In this document: positions 1 to 8,900 of the stretch, piece after piece
Position numbering within the stretch: the first letter of the stretch is position 1
How the letters are laid out: each line of letters begins with the position of its first letter
NCBI GenBank assembly: GCA_037127815.1
Contig: JBAXXP010000002.1
Coordinates: 105,490-142,942, forward strand
DNA from: a bacterium
Lineage (GTDB): Bacteria; Patescibacteriota; Minisyncoccia; Phycocordibacterales; CAIZLB01
DNA: 37,453 nt
Direction of reading: 5' to 3'
Translations under genes and position numbers: made by a program
The notes under the pieces: generated by a model
Seen by the model: only the letters and a program-made list of their open reading frames with translations
The model's database searches: none
What the model was told of the DNA's origin: nothing

Positions 1-1
1 C

Positions 2-214
2 CGTCACGTGAACGGATGCTTCCATGTTTATATCCAGCCAAAAGGCATTCTTCAGAAAACAAAAATGCCCGTGAAGAAGCTGGACTTTGACCTCCGGCAA
101 TGTAGCGGGAAGAAAATCCCCAAGATGAATGCAAAGAAGCTGGCAGCGAGCAAAGAAGAAAGTCCTTCGCCAGCCGGTTCTTCCTTTTCGTCAAGATCTT
201 CCGTCATCCTGTAA
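2..214 (+). CDS. 3' end of an unknown basic protein (5' truncated by the window)
   Basis: The reading frame is open from base 2 with no stop until 214, and a strong hairpin terminator follows 45 bp later, so this is probably the tail of a gene that starts outside the window. The visible 70 residues are rich in Lys, Arg and Ser with no recognisable domain; the end is a Ser-rich tail (SSFSSRSSVIL). The bases are visibly GC-richer than the AT-rich genes that follow, resembling the adenylate-kinase-family gene at 19931-20599. A GTG at 8 could serve as a start, but nothing resembling a promoter is visible. Function unknown; that it is coding at all is inference from the open frame and the terminator. 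Confidence 0.45.
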   Translation, partial: RHVNGCFHVYIQPKGILQKTKMPVKKLDFDLRQCSGKKIPKMNAKKLAASKEESPSPAGSSFSSRSSVIL

Positions 215-259
215 GACGACCGGCTTCTCTCGATAATTCGCCTATTACAGTATCATTCA

Positions 260-290
260 AACGGCCCGCTCTACGAGCGGGCCGTTTTTC
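260..290. terminator. Bidirectional intrinsic terminator between convergent genes
   Basis: The arms AACGGCCCGCTC and GAGCGGGCCGTT pair perfectly around a 3-nt loop (TAC). The plus side is followed by a T-run (serving the gene ending at 214). The minus side has a shorter T stretch and lies 33 bp past the stop of the protein ending at 318. Confidence 0.85.
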
Positions 291-317
291 AATTATTCAT
301 AAATTACATATATTCTT

Positions 318-3300
318 TTATCTCTCCTGAGTATCCCCTAAGCTAGAACACTTAGAAGTTAGAATGGCGGTAGCGTTAGATTTTTTTACTACACCATTAG
401 AATCTACACCATTATCAAAGTCCACACTACAAGACAAAGTATGAGTACCAATATTTTTTGGAAGATCTTCAAACCCCTTTCCCCCATTTACTGTATTAGA
501 CAAAGACACACTTATTCCATCAATTGAGCATGCTTTTACAACAATTCCTGTGTAGGTTTTTTCATCTGACATAACAATAGTAGGATCTATTTGTCCAAAA
601 TATGCACATTTTTTAGTTGTTTCATTTGCCCATGGCGGATTTGATCCAAATATCATACCGCTCTTTATGTTCAAACTATCACCCAACTTAGGACAAGTTG
701 GCGTAATATTATTTACCCAGGTTTGATCTCCCTTAAGATTTCCAGAATATATTGCTCTAACACCAAACGAGATATTTGTATTATTTAGATACTGAGAAAT
801 ATCTACAGTTGTACCTGTTATAGTTTTATGTACTGACGTTAAATCAGTTTTATTTTTAACTTCAAAATCATAACTTATAGCATTTGGAACAGCATTCCAA
901 GATAGGTTTGGAGATACACAATAGAACAATGCTTGGACCTTAGGTTTATCTGAGACATTTATAGTAACAGGTACCCAAGCTGATGAGGCTCCACCAGCAG
1001 ATTCCGTAGTTTTGACTCTAAAGGTGGTAGTTCCTTTTGTACTCCATGTGTTTGATGCCTGAACTGAAACACCCGGAAGTACAGCTGTGCTTGTAGACAC
1101 TTTGGCACCATCATTATTCCAGTCAAATGTATATATTAATTTAGTTTCTACAGCAGCCTGAGCAAAAACTTTTTTGAAAGAAAAAATTATTGATGCAAGA
1201 AATGAAGTATTTTCTTTTTTTGCAACAGGATTTAAATGTGATACAGCTGTGTATATTGCAGGTACTCCAAGGGTTACATCAGTAGGGCCGGTGATGGTTG
1301 GAGCTGAGGGAGTTGGTGGAGTAAGTGTACATTTAAAATTACCACTTACAATCTCGGTACTCCTATCATCAGTAGAAGACCTGGTATTGATCCACCAAAC
1401 ATATGAATGTCCGGGTACAGTATTAAATGAATAACTAGACCCAGGCACAGATTCATTAAATAAGTCTGGAATATTTGTTCCGTAAACTGCACCGGGATGT
1501 AAGGTTGTATCAACAGCTCTGAAATATATATTTCTATAATCAGATGCATTTGTCCAAGAAAAATTAGCTGTTCCACCATTTGCTGAACAGGAGGAGGTAG
1601 CGTTTGTTGGTGGTGCGGGATGAGGGGGACATACAAAGCTACTACCAACCGCAGGGCTCCAAAAATCAGTACCGTACTCCCTGGTGTGAATCCACCATTT
1701 GTAGGAATGACCAAGTACCGCAGTAAATGAGTAGGATGATCCCTTTATTGATTCCTTATATAAACTTTGGTTTGTTCCAGTCGGGTCAAGGGTCATATCA
1801 ACCGCTCGAAAATATACAGTGTCATAGCCAGTTGCGTTTTTCCAACTAAAGTTAGCGGTAGACCCACCAGTATTAGTTGAACAACTTCCACTATATAACT
1901 CAGGTTTTGGTGGAGCTATAGCCACCGCAATACCCCAACCATTTGAGCACCCTATGTAAGAAGCATAATTAACGACTAAGTAATTGTCCCAACTAGCAGT
2001 ATATGAATATAATGTCCCAAACGCACTACTATAATTAAACGAAGTATTGCCTGAATAATAAGCAATAAAAATATCACAAGCAATTCTAGTGAATTCAAAA
2101 CCGTCATAGTTCCCCTCATTATCGTAGAAAAATTTATCACCTACACTACCACACATTCCAGCAACATTTTTATACGCTATTGCCTTTTTAATATTAAAAA
2201 TACTTAATAATTTCTGCATAAGCAGCGGTGGCGTATGAGAAACTTCATTTCTAGGCTTAAGAAATCCTGCTTTTATTTTTTCTTTAAACTGTTCTACTAA
2301 ATCTTTGTATGGCTGATAATTTAGTAAATTATTAAATTTACCACCCGCATTTTTATCAAGAGTAAGAAATAATATATTCAAATCATTCACTGGATCCTTA
2401 CTTACATCCATTGCAATTTTTAAGCTAGTCACAGCTTCCTCCTTTTTATTATTCTTAGTATAGAAAATAGCCTCCTTCAAATCTGCATGACTAATTATCA
2501 AACTCCTAACTCCTTGCATCAAACCAATGTCAACTAGAGCTGCCTTTTTCTGAACCTCATAAGCTTGAATAGTTTTTTCTATATTTCCTTCTTTTGCATA
2601 AACATCAGCAATTAATCCTAATGCATATGAAAGATTTGGATAAATACTAATTGCCTTATCTAAAAATTCTAATGCTTTTGTATTATCCCCCTTCTTTATA
2701 TACACATTTCCCATGACAGCATAGGCTTGGGGATAAGTGGGGTCTGCAGATATTGAACTAGATGCATAATCAAAAGCCATTTTTAAAGAACTCGTAGATG
2801 TTGAACCGATTTCAATAAGACTTAGGTTATAATATGCTTCTGCTTTTACCCTTGCGTTATCGACAGAATTAGCCACTGTAAGGAAATTTATTTTAGCATC
2901 ATTTATTTTTGCCTGTCTAATATATAGTCTTCCAAGATTCATTTTTACGTCTAAGTTTGTTGAATCCAAACTATCAGCCTTAATATAATCTATCTCCGCT
3001 TTTGCAAGGTCTCCAGACAGATCATAGGCATGACCTCTATGACGTATTGCATCTACATTATTTCCATCTAAGGCGAGAGCTCTATTATACGATTCTATTG
3101 CACCTTTAAAATCACCCATGATTTCATCAGCATACCCAAGAGCAATATAACCCTTTATATTATTTGAATCCATTTTCAAAACCTGTTTTGCATAATCAAG
3201 TGCCTTTTGACCATACTCATTTTCTTTATACTCAAGACTTCCTCTTTGAGCCCAAGAAATAGAAAGAGCTAATAGTGTAGATGTGTCATTTGGATTTTTC

Positions 3301-3488
3301 TTCAAGGACTGATCTAACAAATCTATAGCCTTACCTAGATCGCCATTTTTGAAGGCAGTATCAACATCCAAAGAAATCACATTAAAAGCGGTTGTTCGTA
3401 CTTTATTTTTATTGTAAAAATATACACCTCCTCCTACCAAAACTAGCAATAATAAAATTAGACTGAATATTATAATTTTCTTTTTCAC
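318..3488 (-). CDS. Large membrane-anchored TPR and Ig-like repeat surface protein (protein A)
   Basis: 1056 residues. An N-terminal signal anchor (MKKK followed by a hydrophobic helix to about residue 25) should place the rest outside the cytoplasm. Residues ~35-370 are tetratricopeptide repeats (for example the segment ALGYADEIMGDFKGAIESYN), expected to form a protein-binding solenoid. Two tandem ~95-residue modules follow (about 530-725), each with NFSW, YFRAVD, SSYSF, GHSY and WWI/NTR. Next is an Ig/PKD-like domain from ~730 carrying an inserted hydrophobic segment ending in VFAQ, then a Fn3-like stretch and a C-terminal domain (~955-1056) with four cysteines also present in proteins B and C. 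The start is GTG, chosen because an extended -10 (TGATATAAT) ends exactly 6 nt before it. No enzyme motif is seen. A role as an external scaffold or adhesin is inference. Confidence 0.85.
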   Translation of the reverse strand: MKKKIIIFSLILLLLVLVGGGVYFYNKNKVRTTAFNVISLDVDTAFKNGDLGKAIDLLDQSLKKNPNDTSTLLALSISWAQRGSLEYKENEYGQKALDYAKQVLKMDSNNIKGYIALGYADEIMGDFKGAIESYNRALALDGNNVDAIRHRGHAYDLSGDLAKAEIDYIKADSLDSTNLDVKMNLGRLYIRQAKINDAKINFLTVANSVDNARVKAEAYYNLSLIEIGSTSTSSLKMAFDYASSSISADPTYPQAYAVMGNVYIKKGDNTKALEFLDKAISIYPNLSYALGLIADVYAKEGNIEKTIQAYEVQKKAALVDIGLMQGVRSLIISHADLKEAIFYTKNNKKEEAVTSLKIAMDVSKDPVNDLNILFLTLDKNAGGKFNNLLNYQPYKDLVEQFKEKIKAGFLKPRNEVSHTPPLLMQKLLSIFNIKKAIAYKNVAGMCGSVGDKFFYDNEGNYDGFEFTRIACDIFIAYYSGNTSFNYSSAFGTLYSYTASWDNYLVVNYASYIGCSNGWGIAVAIAPPKPELYSGSCSTNTGGSTANFSWKNATGYDTVYFRAVDMTLDPTGTNQSLYKESIKGSSYSFTAVLGHSYKWWIHTREYGTDFWSPAVGSSFVCPPHPAPPTNATSSCSANGGTANFSWTNASDYRNIYFRAVDTTLHPGAVYGTNIPDLFNESVPGSSYSFNTVPGHSYVWWINTRSSTDDRSTEIVSGNFKCTLTPPTPSAPTITGPTDVTLGVPAIYTAVSHLNPVAKKENTSFLASIIFSFKKVFAQAAVETKLIYTFDWNNDGAKVSTSTAVLPGVSVQASNTWSTKGTTTFRVKTTESAGGASSAWVPVTINVSDKPKVQALFYCVSPNLSWNAVPNAISYDFEVKNKTDLTSVHKTITGTTVDISQYLNNTNISFGVRAIYSGNLKGDQTWVNNITPTCPKLGDSLNIKSGMIFGSNPPWANETTKKCAYFGQIDPTIVMSDEKTYTGIVVKACSIDGISVSLSNTVNGGKGFEDLPKNIGTHTLSCSVDFDNGVDSNGVVKKSNATAILTSKCSSLGDTQER

Positions 3489-3494
3489 CGGTAA

Positions 3495-3503
3495 ATTATA
3501 TCA
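3495..3503 (-). promoter_or_regulatory. Extended -10 promoter of protein A, leaderless type
   Basis: The minus strand reads TGATATAAT, then TTACCG, then the GTG start. The 6-nt gap puts the expected +1 at the first base of the start codon. Confidence 0.65.
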
Positions 3504-3550
3504 TAGAATTTATTTTATTAAACTTATTACACTCAGAATTTATTTATTCC

Positions 3551-3625
3551 GAACCGCCAAAGTAGCTTGTATATACAAGACAAAAGACGCCTTTTCAGCG
3601 TCTTTGTCATCTTCAGTGGACCTCA
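3551..3625. repeat. Decayed second copy of the tRNA-Ala 3' flank
   Basis: This stretch resembles 4568-4640, the 3' flank of the tRNA gene, in the same order: GAACCG, then TAGCTTGTA, then AAAAGAC with a terminator-like hairpin, then GTGGACC. In 4568-4640 the GTGGACC is the end of the tRNA acceptor stem; here the tRNA body does not continue. It looks like a duplication whose tRNA has been lost or degraded. By-eye alignment only. Confidence 0.35.
3579..3606 (-). terminator. Hairpin terminator downstream of the 264-residue protein gene
   Basis: On the minus strand GACAAAGACGC pairs with GCGTCTTTTGTC around a short A-rich loop, with one bulge. It lies 133 bp past the stop at 3739 and before the promoter of protein A. 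The T-rich end is modest. The remainder of the 3489-3738 gap shows no gene; a 14-bp palindrome (CTTGTATATACAAG) sits at 3566-3579. Confidence 0.5.
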
Positions 3626-3738
3626 TCGGAATGTATTGGGATGAAATAGTTATTGATTTACAAAATTGGCACATAGTAATGAATTCCGCTTAGAGGTTTT
3701 TGATATTAATACAATTTTTTTAAATAATTCTTGATAGA

Positions 3739-4533
3739 TTAATTTGTTAACTTAAGTGAATCCATAATTTTGAAGAAGTCCTTTTCTTCTTGACTATTTA
3801 TATCAGCCGTACTTATGATTGTTAAGCTTTGTATTTTTCCACCATTATACAACATGCTTAACTTTGAGCTTATTGGTATGGATATAAATAAATCGTTAAG
3901 TACTTTAGAATTTCTAAAGTCGGTCAGGTATGTTTTAGTTTTATCTCCTAAATAATAGAAATCTCTCTTTGATTTACCGTTTGTGGAAGTTGTTGCTTTT
4001 TCAAATGAAAGAACTACATCGGCAGGTCTTATTAGTACGAAGCTTCCCTTAGGTAAATTAGATTGAGGTAATTGAAGGTCTACAAGACTTAGTCTTTGTT
4101 GTTCTGTTAATGATAATTTTGTAATATAAATATTTTGAGAATTTTCTATTGTCCAATTTTTCTCAAAATCCTTATACTTTGAATCGGACTTCATTAAATC
4201 TGGACTTTTCTTTAAACATTCCTGAAGTTTTTGAAGAGCAATCTTTTCATCATTGTACTTTTCGATAAACATATTTGTGTCACACCCTATGGAGGCGTAC
4301 GAATTCAGCATAAACAAATCTGCATCAAGTCTCTTACTCATTCCTTCAGACACATGCCATCCTAAAGGAACAGTTAATTCATATCCCAACAGACTGTTTT
4401 TATAATCAGTTGATGAAACATTGTTTGTCTTACTATTTTGTAAGTAATAATAGGTAGCACCTCCAACCACTAAAAGCAAAATCACTATTCCAATTAAAGC
4501 CATTGCGATAGATCCTTTTTGATGTTTGTTCAT
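3739..4533 (-). CDS. Small membrane-anchored extracytoplasmic protein, unknown function
   Basis: 264 residues. The N-terminus (MNKHQKGSIAMALIGIVILL) is a short basic head followed by a single hydrophobic helix, pilin-like in appearance with a Gly before the helix but no Glu at position +5, so type IV prepilin processing is only a possibility. The remainder is a soluble domain beginning LLGYELTVPLGWHVSEG and ending near TADINSQEEKDFFKIMDSLK. That layout recalls PsbP/DUF1795-like proteins (a 'yPsgW' opening and a late 'IlkSlk' helix), but no family can be assigned. Two cysteines (CDTNMF, ECLKK) could form a disulfide. The start at 4533 is preferred to an ATG 27 bp upstream because it directly precedes the hydrophobic helix and because TGCTATACT lies 8 nt before it. 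Confidence 0.75.
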   Translation of the reverse strand: MNKHQKGSIAMALIGIVILLLVVGGATYYYLQNSKTNNVSSTDYKNSLLGYELTVPLGWHVSEGMSKRLDADLFMLNSYASIGCDTNMFIEKYNDEKIALQKLQECLKKSPDLMKSDSKYKDFEKNWTIENSQNIYITKLSLTEQQRLSLVDLQLPQSNLPKGSFVLIRPADVVLSFEKATTSTNGKSKRDFYYLGDKTKTYLTDFRNSKVLNDLFISIPISSKLSMLYNGGKIQSLTIISTADINSQEEKDFFKIMDSLKLTN

Positions 4534-4541
4534 ATAACTAA

Positions 4542-4550
4542 AGTATAGCA
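4542..4550 (-). promoter_or_regulatory. Extended -10 promoter, near-leaderless
   Basis: The minus strand reads TGCTATACT, then 8 nt, then ATG at 4533. The +1 is expected within 1-2 nt of the start codon. Confidence 0.55.
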
Positions 4551-4592
4551 GGAATATCAAAATAATTGGAACCGTAGAATAGCTTGTACCTT

Positions 4593-4626
4593 CAAAGTAA
4601 AAGACCTCGTCTCATCGACGAAGTCT
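4593..4626 (-). terminator. Terminator following tRNA-Ala
   Basis: On the minus strand AGACTTCGTC pairs with GACGAGGTCT (one G-T pair) around GATGA, followed by TTTTACTTT. It starts 5 bp after the encoded CCA end of the tRNA. Confidence 0.8.
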
Positions 4627-4630
4627 CCTT

Positions 4631-4706
4631 TGGTGGACCCGACAGGACTCGAACCTGCCACCCCCTCAGTGCAAGTGAGGTGCTCTACCAGATGAGCTAC
4701 GGGCCC
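4631..4706 (-). tRNA. tRNA-Ala, anticodon UGC
   Basis: 76 nt on the minus strand. The acceptor stem pairs GGGCCCG with CGGGTCC, the D-arm is GCTC/GAGC, the anticodon stem is CCTCA/TGAGG with loop CTTGCAC (anticodon TGC, Ala), and the T-arm is GCAGG/CCTGT with loop TTCGAGT. The 3' ACCA is encoded in the DNA. The gene begins 28 bp after the ddl stop and ends at its own terminator, so it may be co-transcribed with ddl and processed out. Confidence 0.97.
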
Positions 4707-4734
4707 GTAATATTTGGTTGAAAGTATTATAGCT

Positions 4735-5799
4735 TTATTTCTTTCCCATTGCAAGCTTCAAAACATGGCCAAGAAACTCATGCGCCTTGACCCCAACTGA
4801 GCCAAGAGACTTGAATAATGTAGCTTCTTCTTGAAGTGATGGCTGGGTATTAACCTCGAGCAAATAGACACCTCTTTTTGGATGAATTAGAAAATCGAAA
4901 GTTCCATAATGTCTTAGGTTAAATGACTCCTTAACGCTTCTCATAGCATTCTCAATAATTCCCTTTTCTTCCTCTGTTATCATAGCAGGAGCCTCATAAT
5001 TGTAAATTCCTGAAGTTTTTGAAGCCCAATCAAAGTGCCCAGTTCCTGTACCTATATTTGATAACTCCCCATCATTATTTAAAACACCTGATGTTGAAGT
5101 TTTTTCATGTCTAACCTGAACAGGTACTGTATTGTACAAATCTTGTCCTCTAAAGTCTTCAATGAATCCTGAAATAATTTCTTTTCCAGTTAAATACTCT
5201 TCAACCACAATTTCCTCACTAAAGCCTCTTGTGTGCTCAAGGGCTTTCATTAATTCTGTAAAATTATGCGCGATAGAAATCCCCAAAGATGATCCAGAAC
5301 TTCTAGGTTTAATAATTACAGGCATTGGAAAACTTTTGAATAAGTCATGAGCAACTGGTTCAACGTCTTCATCTAATTTTATATTTACCTCTTTATAAAA
5401 TGGAGATTTAATTCCAAGATTCTTAAAATTCTCTTTTGCGAGTGCCTTATTTAAAGCCATTGCAGACCCCAAACCTTTTGTTCCAGTATATGGTTTTGCA
5501 AAAGAATCCAAAACACTTTGCAATCTTCCGTCTCCACCATACGCTCCATGCATTGCATTAAATAGTACATCTACCCTGCTAACTGCCTCCTCAGGCGACA
5601 CAGGAGCTCCTGAAATATGCCATACCCCATCTCTATCGACAAAAATATCAACAGCATTATATTCCTCACACAAAGGCTCTTTTTTTAGCAAATTCAAAAT
5701 ATGCTTACCTGTAGTTAGAGATATATCATATTCCTGTGAAGGTCCACCTCTCAGTACTCCAACGGTAGTTTTCTTTCCAGATTTAAATCCAATTGTCAT
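4735..5799 (-). CDS. ddl: D-alanine-D-alanine ligase
   Basis: 354 residues, ATP-grasp family; makes the D-Ala-D-Ala dipeptide for peptidoglycan in the cytoplasm. Visible family landmarks in order: an N-terminal GGPSQEYDIS block, NAMHGAYGGDGRLQSVLD, YTGTKGLGSAMALNKALAKE, the ATP-binding VIIKPRSSGSSLGIS, VVEEYLTGKEI, and the metal-binding C-terminal FDFLIHPKRGVYLLEVNTQP. The last motif reads NTQPSLQEEATLF where the family usually has NTxPGxTxxSLxP, so the substrate-closing segment is divergent. The start at 5799 fits the family N-terminus and is preceded by TGCTATACT with a 6-nt gap; an ATG 48 bp upstream would lie beyond this promoter. The S11 D,D-carboxypeptidase at 27026 acts on the same dipeptide later in the pathway. 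Confidence 0.95.
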   Translation of the reverse strand: MTIGFKSGKKTTVGVLRGGPSQEYDISLTTGKHILNLLKKEPLCEEYNAVDIFVDRDGVWHISGAPVSPEEAVSRVDVLFNAMHGAYGGDGRLQSVLDSFAKPYTGTKGLGSAMALNKALAKENFKNLGIKSPFYKEVNIKLDEDVEPVAHDLFKSFPMPVIIKPRSSGSSLGISIAHNFTELMKALEHTRGFSEEIVVEEYLTGKEIISGFIEDFRGQDLYNTVPVQVRHEKTSTSGVLNNDGELSNIGTGTGHFDWASKTSGIYNYEAPAMITEEEKGIIENAMRSVKESFNLRHYGTFDFLIHPKRGVYLLEVNTQPSLQEEATLFKSLGSVGVKAHEFLGHVLKLAMGKK

Positions 5800-5805
5800 A
5801 TATGA

Positions 5806-5814
5806 AGTATAGCA
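5806..5814 (-). promoter_or_regulatory. Extended -10 promoter of ddl, leaderless type
   Basis: The minus strand reads TGCTATACT, then TCATAT, then ATG. The 6-nt gap predicts a transcript starting at the ATG. Confidence 0.65.
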
Positions 5815-5848
5815 CGATGAAAGCGAGTGGAATGTGGCCTTATCCACA

Positions 5849-5890
5849 AAAAAACAGCGCGTGCATTTAAATGCGCGCGCTGTTTTTATA
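5849..5890 (-). terminator. Terminator of protein B gene
   Basis: A long hairpin: AAAAACAGCGCG on one side and CGCGCTGTTTTT on the other, joined through a self-complementary GCATTTAAATGC centre, with T-runs on both strands. It starts 20 bp past the stop at 5910. Confidence 0.85.
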
Positions 5891-5909
5891 TTTCCCTACT
5901 ATTTAAATA

Positions 5910-8900
5910 TTAATTCTCTATTGTCACGGGCACTCTAGAACACCTAAATGACTTTGTTATAGGTTCTGATCTAAGAACTTTTGGAGGAGTACCATTACCT
6001 TTGATTATAGCCTGACAAGTAATCTTGTGCTGGCCAACAATTGCGCTAATTTTACTAGTCACAGATGGAATTGTCTTATTATCCATTGTACAAACAGTGT
6101 ACTTTGGAGCATTTGAATTGATTACTAAATCTACAGAACATTTTGATGTAACCTCGTTTGCATAAGGATTCAATAGCTTAGCAGTCATAGTCAACTCTGG
6201 TGGATTACATGCAGCAACTGTGAATAATGGGTCATCTGCTAGCTGTATACCGTCAATATGAGGACATTTATCCAAGCTTACTTCACCATCACATGACCTA
6301 GCACAAATCTTTTTGTCTGAACAGTACTTAAGCCCAACTCCACATCCAACTGAACAGGTCGCTACAGTACTTGACGCTCCAGAACATGACCATCCCCATT
6401 GTTTTGCTGATGAATTTGTAGCACTTACTGGATTAATAGCAAAAGATCCAGCAACAAGATTCTGTCCCTCTGGACAAAGAAGATTGCTCTTAGATTGATC
6501 AAGTGATCCACCTTCACCAATAACAGGTCTAAGACAACCAGCTGGGCAGCTGCCGCCTGGACAGTTAACGCTAATTGTATCGCATTTAGCTTCATCAATA
6601 ATTACATTATTTAATAGCACCTGTAGTGTCGCCACCTTGTCTCCCTGGGCTGTGTATTTTAATGTTCCTGATTTTTTATCTGAAACAACTGGATCTGCAG
6701 ATGCATCTCCAAAATCCCAGAAGTAACTCAAAAGTGACGGGTCACCAGAAGTTGCATAGGATGCTTCATACTCAAGAGGTTGGTTTACTGGAATATTACT
6801 AATTGCACCACCTGTGCTATTTTTGAATGCGCAACTCAATAGATCTGTACATTTTTCTTGACCATCACCCAATTGTTCAAATGTCCATTTTGATTGAGCT
6901 GCTGCACAAGTAGTCTTGTTGCTTGCACAAGCTGGTATTGCAGGAGATACCTGATTTTCATTAAAATCTCCAGGATAATTTACCCCCTGATAATAACAAA
7001 GATTTGAGTCCATGAGACCAAGTTCAGTTATGTCTACTGATGATCCAGAATAGTCAGTTTTTTTACCACTATACCAACTTGAAATTGTTACTGTACAAGC
7101 ACCATCATATGAACCATTTATGTAATTTGCTTTTCTTCCATAGTTTGAAATCATTTTTTGTTTTGCTTGACCCTTTCTAAAATCAAATAGCTTATATCTT
7201 GTATTTATCCATGCAGTACCATTTGCATCTACAACCACATAAAAAGGAGCTGTTGCATTTGCAGCTTGAATATCCGGGGACTTCTCACAAACGTTAACAG
7301 AAAGACTTACAGTACCTCCACTTTTTTTATTATTACCACTTGACCCAACAGAAGCGGCGTTTGTATATGTAGATACACTATTTGAAAAAGACGTATGCTT
7401 TGGATTTGCACACATTACTAGGCTACTTAATACGGTTGGAGTTTTAAACATAACATCAACTTCACTCAATGGTATATTTCTACAAGAAGTTACACCAGCC
7501 TTTGTCTTTAACTTGTAACCAACCTCTTGTATTTTTACTTGAGCAGTTGTGAATTTTGAATCATGACCAGAAAACTGACTTGTCGCAGTAATGGTATCTC
7601 CACCATCATATGTAACAACATGCTTATTTGTTTTATATGAATATGGAATGTATGAAGCCTGATCTTTTCTGCCATAAACAAATTCAGTGTAAGCGTATTC
7701 CTTATCAGTCCAATTTGAATTCATAAGGTCGGTTACTATATAAAAAGCATCGCCTCTGACAATGTCAGGTATTTCATTTTTTATATTTAATGCAACACTG
7801 CCTCCCGCATTGGATGTGGATGTTGTAACAGCCTTTCCGATTGACGTTATAGATCCTCCACTAACTGGAGTTGAATCAAACGTACAACCACCAAGAGTTT
7901 TCTTACAACTCCAAGTACCTAAATTACCCTTATCACATTGTGTTTTTCCCTCTGTAAATGAAGTATCACACGATGGAATAATATCTGTAGAATCACTCAC
8001 GGGAATCACTGCCCCCGCTATCTGATTCCAAGGCACAGCAACCACAATTGGCTGAGTTACTTTTTTAATAACATATGTATCAATTGCACCATTTTTTAAG
8101 GCTACATAAAATGTAAAATTATACACGCCTGGCGTAGTTGGAGCTGTATACATAGTGGAAGCAGAAATTTGCTTCGAAGCACTAAATGTCATTTTACCAA
8201 TTGAAATATCAGCTAAGGACCAGTTATTCCAATTATCACCAGCTGGTGGTAATAAATAATATAGATCTCCAGCGCTCTCCTTTTTGTTCATTGCAAATCC
8301 CCCTTTGGTTATATATGTCATTGGATCTGCATTAAAATTTACAGGGAAGGATCCACCTGGACTATAAATTGCAATATCACCAGGTAATGGAGATGACATA
8401 CTTGTAATAATATCTAAACCCAAAAATGATGACAACTTGGGATCAACAATATACTGGGTTGTTCTACTACGAGACATAAATCCAGCTGAAGTAGTAGTCA
8501 CTTGTGCACCAGCAGAAGCAACTGTCTCAACACTGTAGGCCTTAGTATCACCATATGATAAAGCAGAAAACATCATCAAAGCTATAACTACCGCTATTTT
8601 TTTATCCATGAATTTTCTTTTCTTTAATAGAGTAATACCCAAAATTAGTAGTATAAGAGCGATAATCTCTCCTATTATATATATCATAGGATATGACTGC
8701 TTAACTGGATACATTTCATTGACCTCTTTTTCTGATGGTAAATTATTTGAGTACGTACCTAGTATTTTTCCTGAAGCACCTTTTATTTCTGTACTAATAT
8801 ATAAATTTTCTGCGTCTATTTTAGCAACCAATGGTAAATTAAAATTACCAATTTCATTACTCAAATCTATAGGCAATGATTCATCGGCAACAACAGCGTC

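Noticed and set aside
1346-1714. 122-residue minus-strand frame within protein A
   Set aside because: It lies wholly inside the repeat modules of protein A in another phase and has no start signals.
4557-4754. 65-residue reading frame across the tRNA gene (GPVAHLVEHLTCTEGVAGSS)
   Set aside because: This is the well-known false translation of a tRNA; the strand and bases are those of tRNA-Ala(UGC).
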